Part shown: in pieces, positions 17,309 to 24,253 of the stretch
How positions within the stretch are numbered: position 1 is the stretch's first letter
Layout of the letters: every line of letters starts with the position of its first letter
DNA from: CAYVMN01 sp964452575
GTDB taxonomy: Bacteria > Desulfobacterota > DSM-4660 > Desulfatiglandales > Desulfatiglandaceae
DNA: 24,527 nt
Assembly: GCA_964452575.1 (NCBI GenBank)
Contig: CAYVMN010000044.1
Location: 1-24,527 of the forward strand
Direction of reading: 5' to 3'
The notes under the pieces: model-generated
Told to the model about the DNA's origin: nothing
The model's database searches: none
The model's input: the letters and a program-made list of their open reading frames with translations, nothing else
Position numbers and translations under genes: made by a program

Positions 17309-19078
17309 TTATTCTAAAGACAAGGCCTCTTTCGCGCATTGGGTAACACAGGCATTACACGCAAAACACTGCCACTGTCTTTGAACCCTTATCCTGTTCT
17401 TATCTACAGTCTCAAAAACGCCTTTAGGACAGACCATAAGACAAATACCGCAATTATTGCATTTATTTATATCCTGCTGAATCTTACCAGGATCAAAAAC
17501 TCCGGCTGAAAAAATGTGACCAAAAGAACCCATCCCAAGTTTGTTCATCAACCATTCGGCTTCTGATGGGATGCCAGCCACAATGCCTCTCAAATCAAAA
17601 CCAAGCCAAAAGTTTATTGCGCTCACAATTATCATTATTTTCCAATGGCTGAATATAGGCATATGCGATACGAAAACGGAAGACATGGCGATCACGATAA
17701 CTTCTACTACGGATAAGACAGCTGCCTTAAGCCAGCCACTCTTCCCCGGTATTACAGGAAATCCGGCATAAAGTATCAGACCCGTTATCCAGAAAAAAAT
17801 ACTGAGGGGAAGAACCATATCCGGTTCTGTTAACAGGGTACATATCCCAATTGCAATCCAAACAATGAAATTCATTGAAAGCAGCATTTCCAATCTGAAA
17901 GGCAACGAAAAATCGGCCTTGTTATTCTCAAATACTGTTTTACGGTTTTCTAAAAAGGAGGGAATGTTTTTGGAATATGCCGGCCCAAAGAGCCCGGTTC
18001 GCCCTGTTTCTTTCTTAAGGAGGTTACGGTCAATCCCCGGTCCTGAAAATTGCGGGAGGATAATTTGGTGATGGTCAACTCTTTCATTAATTCGGCTTGT
18101 TTTTACGGCTGTTATGACTGAATGGGTGTTCAGTTCTCCTCCACAAGATGCGCACCATACATTGATACCGCCTGTCGGCGCCACCAACAGGAAGACATTT
18201 TCCCTTTTCAAAGATCTTTCAACCCGCCGGACTGTAAGATGAAAATTGCTGGTAAGAATAACAGGAGAATTTCTGTCCGGTTTGCCTATGGTTCGAAGTC
18301 CCGGTTCAACCGGATTCGGAAACCAACGACCGATAAAATCCCATACGGATCTAATGAATGAAAGATCATCCTCCGGTCTTTTCGTCCCGGGCAATACGAT
18401 CTTATCTGGGCCGTCATCCGCCGCCTTCTTGGCCGAAAGGACAGCAAAACTATCCAGGAATGAACGATCATCACTGGTGACATTTAATCCGGATTCCGTC
18501 ATTTCTCCCGAAATTCGGGGAACTGGTCTTGTCCCGGTCTGGGCAATGATATACGTTAGAACGGCCAAAGGGAAGCGAACTAAGAGGTGGACTATCTTTT
18601 CTAGCGGTTTTCCGGGTTGAACCTCTACGGCAATTACGAGTGTGCCCTCCGGTTTTAGTAATTTTTTGATTTGGTGTAATGCCAATGCCCTCTCTTCAGA
18701 ATAGAGTTCACTGAAAACAAGGGTGGATGTGATCAGATCAAAACTGTTTTCCGCAAAAAGCGAATCAAGCTCGACCACTCCGGCATGATGAAGCCTTATT
18801 CTATCTGCCAACCCGGCGTTGGCGATTCGTTTTTGGGCGACCGCTAACATCCCTTTGGATATATCAAGACCCGTCGCATTGGCGCCCGCCTTTGCGGCCT
18901 CTAAAAGCAGTGAGCCAGTTCCGCAGCCTATGTCAAGTATTTCCATACCAGGTTTTACATAGGTTTGAACAATCTGCTTTCTGATTTTTTCTGCATGGCC
19001 TCCCGAAAGAATACTAATCCCCGTATCATAGCGCTGGGGACGTCTTTCAAGTATTTTCATGAAGATGTAAGAAAACAT
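17309..19078 (-). CDS. Fusion: SAM methyltransferase + HgcA-like corrinoid domain + membrane helices + HgcB-like ferredoxin
   Basis: A 589-residue membrane-bound fusion. Residues about 40-155 are a class I SAM methyltransferase (ILDIGCGTGSLLLEA, then GLDIS). Residues about 270-380 match the HgcA corrinoid (CdhD-like) domain: SPVILTSNFHLTVRRVERSL, GINVWCA with Cys309 at the cap-helix position, IILPQFSGPGI and the GLFGPAYSKNIPSFL stretch. Residues about 397-495 hold four hydrophobic segments placed as in the HgcA C-terminus. Residues 540-581 are a two-cluster ferredoxin (C540, C543, C546, C550; C571, C574, C577, C581), like HgcB. HgcA/HgcB methylate mercury through a Cys-ligated corrinoid and reduced ferredoxin. 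Here the usual AGK after NVWCA is replaced by SCG, adding Cys312, so mercury methylation should not be assumed. The start may be 19078 or the ATG at 19060; neither has a strong ribosome site. Confidence 0.85.
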   Translation of the reverse strand: MFSYIFMKILERRPQRYDTGISILSGGHAEKIRKQIVQTYVKPGMEILDIGCGTGSLLLEAAKAGANATGLDISKGMLAVAQKRIANAGLADRIRLHHAGVVELDSLFAENSFDLITSTLVFSELYSEERALALHQIKKLLKPEGTLVIAVEVQPGKPLEKIVHLLVRFPLAVLTYIIAQTGTRPVPRISGEMTESGLNVTSDDRSFLDSFAVLSAKKAADDGPDKIVLPGTKRPEDDLSFIRSVWDFIGRWFPNPVEPGLRTIGKPDRNSPVILTSNFHLTVRRVERSLKRENVFLLVAPTGGINVWCASCGGELNTHSVITAVKTSRINERVDHHQIILPQFSGPGIDRNLLKKETGRTGLFGPAYSKNIPSFLENRKTVFENNKADFSLPFRLEMLLSMNFIVWIAIGICTLLTEPDMVLPLSIFFWITGLILYAGFPVIPGKSGWLKAAVLSVVEVIVIAMSSVFVSHMPIFSHWKIMIIVSAINFWLGFDLRGIVAGIPSEAEWLMNKLGMGSFGHIFSAGVFDPGKIQQDINKCNNCGICLMVCPKGVFETVDKNRIRVQRQWQCFACNACVTQCAKEALSLE

Positions 19079-19095
19079 ATCTTATTGTTTAGGCG

Positions 19096-19200
19096 TCATT
19101 TTCCGCCTGCTACGTCAATAAATCTACCCTTTGTATATGAGCCGTCAAGTCCGGCCTCAAGCAAGTCCTTGGTCACTTCAAGGTCTCTCTCCTGAATCCT
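19096..19200 (-). pseudogene. higA 3'-end fragment (degenerate duplicate)
   Basis: The minus strand reads RDLEVTKDLLEAGLD, which parallels FDLEMTQDLLEARLD near the C-terminus of the HigA encoded at 20111-20419. At the DNA level 19144-19185 and 20147-20188 agree at 37 of 42 positions in the same orientation. The frame then continues with unrelated residues to a stop at 19096. No HTH region is present, so it is a remnant, not a functional antitoxin. Together with higA it brackets the EamA transporter gene. Confidence 0.6.
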
Positions 19201-19214
19201 CCGGTAACGAATAC

Positions 19215-20099
19215 CTAGGACTGCTTGCCCTTTACCTGTTGGATCACGAGTCCAGCCACAATGAGTGCCAGACCAATAAGGGTCGAAGGCAGAATCCGCT
19301 CACCTACCAGGAAATGAATAAAGATAAGGGAGAGAAACGGGGAGATAAATATCAGGTTTCCGAGCCGTGCCGAGTTACGGGACAGCCTCAGGGCCGAAAG
19401 CCAGAGGACAAAGCTAATACCCATCTCGAACACACCAACATAGGCTGCCCCGAATAATCCGTAGATGTTGGAAATGGAGGGACTGGAAAAGAGCAAGGTG
19501 AATGTGAAAACGAATGGCAGGCCGAACAGGAAATTGAGTAGCAGGCCTGCTACAGGGTCCCGGTCGTCTTTGGCATTGTAGATCCAGTAAATGGCCCATA
19601 TCACCGTACTGCCCAGGGCCAGTGCCACACCCATCGGATTGGAAAAACGAAAACTGACGATATCCCCATGCGTTGAGATCACAACCACACCTGAATAACT
19701 CACGAACAGGGCCAGGAAATTGATAAGACGGATTCTCTGCTTCAAGAGCGGTACGGACAAGAGTGCCAGCGTTATTGCCCAGGTATAATTGAGCGGCTGC
19801 GCTTCTTGGGCTGGTAGCAGGTCATAGGCCTTGAACAGAACCAGATAATAGAGGAAAGGATTCAGGAGTCCAAGTATAAGTGCCCGTAGATATTGATTGA
19901 GGGAGTAAGAAAAAATGAGACTGATTTTCCCCTTTAGGACCAGGATGGCTGCCAAGACAAGGATGGATACAACGCTGGAATAGAGAAGAAGTTGGTAGTG
20001 ATCCAGATACCTGAGCGATAGCTTAAATGCGGATGCCACAGTTGACCATAAGAGCACCGTAAGGATTCCATATAATGAGGCCCTTCTTTCGTTATACAT
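19215..20099 (-). CDS. EamA/DMT superfamily transporter (RhaT/YdcZ-like permease)
   Basis: A drug/metabolite transporter with two EamA repeats and about ten transmembrane helices in 294 residues. The first repeat opens with GILTVLLWSTVASAFKLSL and ends near SYSGVVVI; the second starts at MGVALALGSTVIWAIYWIY and ends with LIGLALIVAGLVIQQ, all typical. It probably exports a small metabolite or amino acid, but the substrate is unknown. The start has AGAGGAAT about 6 bases upstream, and that site overlaps the end of higA: only 11 bp separate the higA stop from this ATG, so it is likely co-transcribed with higBA. Being bracketed by higA-derived repeats suggests it arrived by insertion or duplication. 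Confidence 0.9.
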   Translation of the reverse strand: MYNERRASLYGILTVLLWSTVASAFKLSLRYLDHYQLLLYSSVVSILVLAAILVLKGKISLIFSYSLNQYLRALILGLLNPFLYYLVLFKAYDLLPAQEAQPLNYTWAITLALLSVPLLKQRIRLINFLALFVSYSGVVVISTHGDIVSFRFSNPMGVALALGSTVIWAIYWIYNAKDDRDPVAGLLLNFLFGLPFVFTFTLLFSSPSISNIYGLFGAAYVGVFEMGISFVLWLSALRLSRNSARLGNLIFISPFLSLIFIHFLVGERILPSTLIGLALIVAGLVIQQVKGKQS

Positions 20100-20110
20100 G
20101 GATATTCCTC

Positions 20111-20419
20111 TTATCCTGTTCGCACCTGAAGAGTATGTACCTCCTCATCAAGTCGGGCCTCAAGCAAGTCCTGGGTCATTTCAAGATCAAAACGGGTCTG
20201 GAGATTTAGCCAAAACTGAGGTGACATTCCAAAATATCGTCCCAAACGAAGTGCAGTATCAGCAGTAATGGATCTTTTCCCGTGCACAATTTCGTTTATG
20301 CGCCTGGGGGGTACAGTTATATCCTTGGCCAGTCGGTACTGGCTGATTCCCATGGGCTCCAAAAATTCCTCCTTAAGAATTCCGCCTGGATGGATAGGAG
20401 GTAGCTTCTTGTTTTTCAT
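20111..20419 (-). CDS. higA: HigA family antitoxin (XRE-type HTH)
   Basis: The antitoxin and autorepressor of a type II HigBA module: it binds HigB and the operon operator. The 102 residues follow the family pattern: HPGGILKEEFLEPMGIS at 10-26, helix-turn-helix around 26-60 with RINEIVHGKRSITADTALRL, then FGMSPQFWLNLQTRFDLE. The ATG has AGGAG 7 bases upstream and follows the higB stop by 9 bp, giving the toxin-first order normal for higBA. Its 3' end is partly duplicated beyond the EamA gene. Confidence 0.95.
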   Translation of the reverse strand: MKNKKLPPIHPGGILKEEFLEPMGISQYRLAKDITVPPRRINEIVHGKRSITADTALRLGRYFGMSPQFWLNLQTRFDLEMTQDLLEARLDEEVHTLQVRTG

Positions 20420-20428
20420 ATGATTCTC

Positions 20429-20770
20429 CTAATGATAATCTGTGATTTCAACATCATACGCATTTCCATCGCTCCATTTAAAACAAATCCGCCATTGGTC
20501 ATTTATGCGTATGCTGTGTTGACCTTTCCGGTCACCTTTTAAAGCCTCCAACCGGTTACCCGGTGGAATTCGCAAGTCATTTAATTCCGGCGCAGCATCA
20601 AGAATTACAAGCTTCCTGCGACCAACACGCTGAATATTTTGCGGCAATTTGCCCGAAAGTTGCCTGCTAAATATTTTCTCTGTCTCTTTATCTCGAAAGG
20701 ACCTCTCACCCTCTAATTCAACAACCTGCCTTGGCCTTGGTCCGACCAAATGCTCAATGCCAAATGCCAT
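20429..20770 (-). CDS. higB: HigB family toxin (RelE-like mRNA interferase)
   Basis: A ribosome-dependent mRNA endonuclease toxin of the RelE/HigB fold. The body matches the family closely: SFRDKETEKIFSRQLSGKLP, then LNDLRIPPGNRLEALKGDR, QHSIRINDQWRICF and a C-terminal DVEITDYH. Normal HigB proteins of this type are about 92 residues and begin just before SFRDKE, but no ATG, GTG or TTG occurs in frame there. The nearest starts are ATG at 20770 (113 residues, used here), a TTG about six codons later, and GTG at 20785. The extra N-terminal stretch (MAFGIEHLVGPRPRQVVELE) is therefore unusual and may show a lost start codon. The GTG start would overlap the stop of the upstream DUF6765-like gene. 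Confidence 0.9.
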   Translation of the reverse strand: MAFGIEHLVGPRPRQVVELEGERSFRDKETEKIFSRQLSGKLPQNIQRVGRRKLVILDAAPELNDLRIPPGNRLEALKGDRKGQHSIRINDQWRICFKWSDGNAYDVEITDYH

Positions 20771-20777
20771 TAAGAAT

Positions 20778-21830
20778 TCATCCACAGATCATGCCGTGTT
20801 CAGGGAGTACCTCGTGTAAGACACAAAACCTGTGAAAGGCACCTGCATCATGAAAGTATTTCCAATGGCTTGTCTCAAATCCTGGATTTCTTTCGTACAC
20901 GTCTCCAGCTTCTGGAGGCTTATCCACCTTTACAGCTTCCCTGAACCACTCTCTGTCGTCATAATTGAGGTTGGTGTCCCTGCCCTCGGTCTTTAGTACG
21001 AATTCACCTGCTGAAATCGCGTCTTTCCACGCCTTGATTCTTTGATCCAGCTCAGCATCAGTCTCAAATAATTCCCTGATTTTCCCAGTTATTTCGTGCC
21101 ATGGGATCGGCTTACCAACAGAGAAGCCCGGAAATTCGCCCAGGAATCTGAGCATAACTTGGTAACAATTTTGTGCTGCGTCCAGAGAACGCTCTACGTT
21201 AGAGATGTCAAATTTCTTTTTCAAATAGTTCTCATATCTCCACTCTCTGTAAGGCTCATCAGGTATGGTGCCCGCCTGGGCATGTCCGAGTTTGGGAGCT
21301 GCATACTCGAGGATATCTTGTTTTAGTTTTGCTAAGAAAGCTTTGAAGGAAAGTTTTTCGAGGCCCTTCACTACTAGCCTCTTGACGTCATTAATATCAT
21401 CGCGTTCTAAGCCCAAAAAATTCTGGTGAGACCAGGTATCGGCATAACAATGCATGAATATACCTAGACGATGCAGTAGATAGGGTCTTGGATTGGATCT
21501 TAGGAGGTCATCAATCAGGCTCTGGGCGACTGTGCTTCCTGGCCTTGTCACCATTCTCTCGTAGAATTCGACTCCCAGGTTTCCAGGAAGAAAGTGAAAA
21601 GGGACCCATATCCTGTAACAAGTCTCTTTAATCAGTGCCCCTGGATCCAAAAACCTGTGAGCCGTAAGAACCTGCTGAAACCTACCGCCATTTTGAAATT
21701 CAAGGGCGTGCTCATACTTCGCGTCATCAGTATGCTGGGATGAATAGGCAATGACAAAAGCATTATCAGGTATGAACCCAGCCGCTCTTGCCAGTGCATA
21801 GATGGTATAAAAATGAAAGTCTATTTCCAT
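20778..21830 (-). CDS. DUF6765-like protein of unknown function
   Basis: A 350-residue soluble protein resembling the DUF6765 group. The opening MEIDFHFYTIYALARAAGF, followed by AFVIAYSSQHTDDAKYE, is the pattern I associate with that group. LLHRLGIFMHCYADTWSHQNFLG in the middle has H, D and W/H residues spaced like a metal-binding helical (phospholipase C/P1-nuclease or HD-like) core, but this is inference. No signal peptide or membrane segment is seen. A frame-extending start exists at 21863, but 21830 has a perfect GGAGGTGG site 7 bases upstream. Its 3' end touches higB, so it may head the higB-higA-eamA transcript. Function unknown. Confidence 0.75.
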   Translation of the reverse strand: MEIDFHFYTIYALARAAGFIPDNAFVIAYSSQHTDDAKYEHALEFQNGGRFQQVLTAHRFLDPGALIKETCYRIWVPFHFLPGNLGVEFYERMVTRPGSTVAQSLIDDLLRSNPRPYLLHRLGIFMHCYADTWSHQNFLGLERDDINDVKRLVVKGLEKLSFKAFLAKLKQDILEYAAPKLGHAQAGTIPDEPYREWRYENYLKKKFDISNVERSLDAAQNCYQVMLRFLGEFPGFSVGKPIPWHEITGKIRELFETDAELDQRIKAWKDAISAGEFVLKTEGRDTNLNYDDREWFREAVKVDKPPEAGDVYERNPGFETSHWKYFHDAGAFHRFCVLHEVLPEHGMICG

Positions 21831-21863
21831 AAAAACCACCTCCTTCCCCTTCAAATTAATCAT

Positions 21864-22066
21864 TTAGAAAGGTACGCCACCAGCAATTTCCCCTCTTTTC
21901 GGATGTGAAAAGCTCATCAGAGACTTTCGGGAAACGGGACCTCCCCTCGACCTCCATGTGCCATGCCTGGCACACCGATTAAGTCACCAGCAGGTGTGAA
22001 GCATAGCGTAACACCTGTCGGGTGCACTGACAGGTTGGCGGCTCGCCCTGAATTCAAAGACGATTA
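21864..22066. other. Hairpin-rich non-coding stretch
   Basis: Contains a perfect 7-bp hairpin TGTGCCA/TGGCACA with a 4-base loop (21957-21974), CAGGTGT/ACACCTG around a 13-base loop (21991-22017), ACCTGT/ACAGGT (22013-22035, mutually exclusive with the previous arm) and GGCG-GCT-CGCC (22037-22047). The density of stems suggests a structured RNA or a mobile-element remnant. The stretch around TTAAGTCA at 21979-21986 is loosely reminiscent of group II intron domain I, but I cannot confirm this. Confidence 0.4.
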
Positions 22067-22387
22067 TCAATAATGATAGCGTCCTTGTACAAAATCGATT
22101 CTGTCATGCCCCACGACATAAACCAACCGATGTTCTTGAGTAATTCGGCGAGACCAAACACCTGATCCTAGAAACTTTAAAGGTTCCGGTTTGCCGATAC
22201 CTTGAAACGGATCTTGCATTATTGCCTCGATTAATTGAAAAACGCGAAGAGCTGTCTTTCGGTCTGTCTCCACCCAGTAACGTATATCTTCTCTAAACTC
22301 CGGTTGAAAAACAGCTTCTCGTTTCGTGGCGCTACAGGGCGTCTTCGTTTTGCGCCTACTCAAAACCGACCTCGCTACGAAGCTCAT
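22067..22387 (-). CDS. yoeB: Txe/YoeB family addiction module toxin
   Basis: A RelE-fold ribosome-dependent mRNA interferase paired with the YefM-type antitoxin. The protein carries the family core: FREDIRYWVETDRKTALRVFQLIEAI, DPFQGIGKPEPLKF, WSRRITQEHRLVYVV, and the catalytic C-terminus GRYHY (His105, Tyr106). Typical YoeB is 84-90 residues; this frame has 106 because it opens inside the antitoxin gene. The ATG at 22387 overlaps yefM by 32 bases; a TTG at 22363 near the antitoxin stop would give 98 residues, still slightly long. Coupled translation with yefM is likely. Confidence 0.92.
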   Translation of the reverse strand: MSFVARSVLSRRKTKTPCSATKREAVFQPEFREDIRYWVETDRKTALRVFQLIEAIMQDPFQGIGKPEPLKFLGSGVWSRRITQEHRLVYVVGHDRIDFVQGRYHY

Positions 22388-22634
22388 CGATTGTTTGTGG
22401 TGTTCCGGATCCTTTCCGGACCCTATCTAGTGTGGTAAGGAGCCTCTGCGCATTTTTGGGTGAACGAAGCAGGTGTGCCGTTTCGAGTATACCGGCCAAC
22501 TCGTCAGCGGTTATCATGGCGACATCTTCACTTCCGCGTCGCTGGATGATAACCACCTCTCGGTTTTTGGTTACCTCATCGATCAAAGAAGCCAATCGTG
22601 CCCTGGCATGGGTATAGGTTGTTTGAATTGTCAT
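22356..22634 (-). CDS. yefM: YefM-type antitoxin (Phd/YefM family)
   Basis: The labile antitoxin and DNA-binding autorepressor partner of YoeB. The protein opens TIQTTYTHARARLASLIDEV and continues with VVIIQRRGSEDVAMITADELAGILETAHLLRSP, the standard Phd/YefM N-terminal DNA-binding fold; the C-terminal part would wrap the toxin. The start at 22634 (92 residues) is preferred over 22646 because GGAGG lies 7 bases before it. A TGTACA-containing inverted repeat sits just upstream, the expected autoregulatory operator. Confidence 0.93.
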   Translation of the reverse strand: MTIQTTYTHARARLASLIDEVTKNREVVIIQRRGSEDVAMITADELAGILETAHLLRSPKNAQRLLTTLDRVRKGSGTPQTIDELRSEVGFE

Positions 22635-22650
22635 ATCTGCCTCCATATTT

Positions 22651-22673
22651 TATGTACAGACATACAGTACATA
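22651..22673. promoter_or_regulatory. Probable YefM operator
   Basis: Perfect 7-bp arms TATGTAC (22651-22657) and GTACATA (22667-22673) flank 9 bases. One arm includes TGTACA, the core hexamer bound by YefM in E. coli, and the other a one-mismatch copy (AGTACA), with cores 13 bp apart. It lies 17 bp upstream of the yefM ATG and would overlap the promoter (TTGATA with a CATAAA-like -10 on the minus strand). Confidence 0.65.
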
Positions 22674-22906
22674 TCAAAGGCAAGGATGTCAACATGGATG
22701 ATTAACATGTTCTATTTGGTGTTTCGCCAACAACATGGGAGGAATCATGGGTCCATAACTTATTGACTTTCCAGCAAGTGTTCCTCGATATTCTCGTGCT
22801 CCAATAACTGCGGCGCATATACTCGACTTGCTCACAGCATTTGGGCTGCTCCCCGGACGTCCCCTATGCCTACAATTGGCTGAACCTTATAAGCCTAATT
22901 AGTTGA
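22674..22906. other. Intergenic between yefM-yoeB and tumE modules
   Basis: About 230 bp with no supported gene. A minus-strand reading gives short fragments such as APQLLEHENIEEHLLESQ broken by stops, which might be remnant coding DNA but match no family I recognise. No terminator with a T-run was seen. Confidence 0.4.
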
Positions 22907-23281
22907 TTAAGGCAGGTAAAACAAGATTTCCCTCAGTACATCTACAAGGTTGGGAATGGAAGCCGGAACTATGTTTTCATCGGTAGAAACGTGTTTATGG
23001 TGGGTGGGGATGTCCTCTTTTCCAAGATAAAGATGGTTGTCATATCGAAAAATCAATTTGTTCCCTTTTTGATAATGGTGCCCATATTTATATTTTGTTA
23101 TGCCAACTTCGGTATCAACGAATTCTTTGAAGTGTAACTCTGATCCGTCCGCAAAGGTCAAAATGCCTCGTACGAAACCTATATGTTTCGTTCTTTGTTC
23201 AAATAAGATCTCCTTGCAAATAATCGCCGGGTAATTGGAAATGGTGTCGTCTATCAGACCGAAGTAATCAGTTATGTACAA
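22907..23281 (-). CDS. tumE: TumE-type toxin (DUF6516 family)
   Basis: A 124-residue protein of the DUF6516/TumE group, the toxin half of a type II toxin-antitoxin pair described from plasmids and chromosomes. The recognisable order is DYFGLIDDTISNYP near the start, IGFVRGILTFADGSELHFKEFVD, then the paired YKYGHHYQ, LIFRYDNHLYL and HHKHV segments with many histidines. The start is TTG at 23281, overlapping the stop of the upstream partner by 10 bases, which indicates tight translational coupling. The biochemical target of the family is not something I can state with confidence. Confidence 0.8.
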   Translation of the reverse strand: MYITDYFGLIDDTISNYPAIICKEILFEQRTKHIGFVRGILTFADGSELHFKEFVDTEVGITKYKYGHHYQKGNKLIFRYDNHLYLGKEDIPTHHKHVSTDENIVPASIPNLVDVLREILFYLP

Positions 23282-23565
23282 ACCCTGATCCCCTGAAGGC
23301 GTATCAACCTCTCTTCCAGACGCTTAGCCGTTTCATACTCGCCCGACCACTCTATGGCTTCCATTTCGGTAATCTTGGGGATTTCTTGATAGGTCTTGGC
23401 AAGGAAGTCAGCAGTAGACAGATTAAATCTCTTTTCAAACACTGATATTTTTGCCTTAGTTTTTTGAATGGCAGTAAGTATCTCTTTTTTTCCTGCTTCT
23501 AAGGCGGCAAGGACCAAAGGCTCTATGGAACTCTCGTCTGCAGATCTTAATATCACTTGGCTCAA
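23272..23565 (-). CDS. Putative antitoxin partner of TumE-type toxin
   Basis: A 97-residue mostly helical protein immediately upstream of the toxin gene, in the position of the cognate antitoxin. It is rich in E, K and A, with KAKISVFEKRFNLSTADFLAK followed by an acidic EMEAIEWSGEYETAKRLEERL tail, a pattern seen in small genes next to DUF6516. No HTH is obvious. The frame opens at GTG 23574, but that codon lies within a perfect AAGGAGGTG ribosome site, which instead serves TTG at 23565; I use the latter. Its stop overlaps the toxin start. Confidence 0.7.
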   Translation of the reverse strand: MSQVILRSADESSIEPLVLAALEAGKKEILTAIQKTKAKISVFEKRFNLSTADFLAKTYQEIPKITEMEAIEWSGEYETAKRLEERLIRLQGIRVCT

Positions 23566-23644
23566 TCCTATCACCTCCTTTTAAGCAGTAACATCATATT
23601 AAAGGCATATTAGCATACCATGGTTTTTGTGTCAAAATTCGTCA

Positions 23645-23689
23645 TTCCCAAACTCTATCCACCCATGTCTCCAGGGTGGAAATTGGGAA
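23645..23689. repeat. REP-like imperfect palindrome
   Basis: Arms TTCCCAA (23645-23651) and TTGGGAA (23683-23689), and inside them CCACCC (23659-23664) and GGGTGG (23674-23679), fold into one hairpin with an asymmetric internal loop. No T-run follows. REP-type palindromes are the substrates of Y1/RAYT transposases, and such a gene begins about 565 bp to the right. Confidence 0.5.
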
Positions 23690-23759
23690 CATGAGGGGAA
23701 GTTATCTCTCCAGACGCTCCGGCACGCTGGCGGGGCTTCGCGCTTCGCCTGCTTCAGCC

Positions 23760-24195
23760 CTTTGCCAGCGGCCTCCACTCGTTGCAGCAGAACCTGGCAC
23801 CGACGTCCCAGCTGCCGCCGCGACCCACGCGGAAGGAGCCGGAGGAGGCCCTGTAGGGTCGGTCACAGCACCTGATGAATAGTCCCCGTACCAGTCTTGG
23901 CACCACTCCCACACATTGCCGTGCATGTCATAGAGACCCCAGGCATTATGCCTTTTCTGAGCAACGGGATTGGTCTTGCTCCCCGAGTTCCCGCAATACC
24001 ACCCCATGGCATCCAGGTTTGGATCATGGCCGCACCTTGTCTCTGGCATCACCACCATTTGCAAAGGCCGTGGTACTCCCGGCCCTTGCCGCGTACTCCC
24101 ACTCTACCTCCTTGGGAAGCCTGAAGTTTGCCCCTGGAACTGCCCGGTTAAGCCTGCCAATAAACTCCTGGCAGTCGTTGCAGGCCCCTAAAGGG
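23760..24195 (-). pseudogene. Formylglycine-generating enzyme (SUMF1/FGE)-like domain, frameshifted
   Basis: Three consecutive pieces in different frames together spell an FGE/SUMF1-like domain: CNDCQEFIGRLNRAVPG...RLPKEVEWEYAARAGST (about 24193-24050), CGHDPNLDAMGWYCGNSGSK through NAWGLYDMHGNVWEWCQDWY (about 24040-23855), and GSFRVGRGGSWDVGARF (about 23850-23780), which ends at a TGA. Frameshifts lie near 24048 and 23850, and the normal GFRLA ending is missing. The 5' half of the domain is also absent, replaced by DNA leading into the transposase gene. Intact members include the enzyme that converts sulfatase cysteine to formylglycine, and many other proteins with this fold. Clearly non-functional here unless the sequence has errors. 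Confidence 0.85.
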
Positions 24196-24253
24196 GGGAC
24201 GTTCGTGCAGAAATTGCTTGACAGACTACTTCCTTATCTGAGACCCTCCGAGT

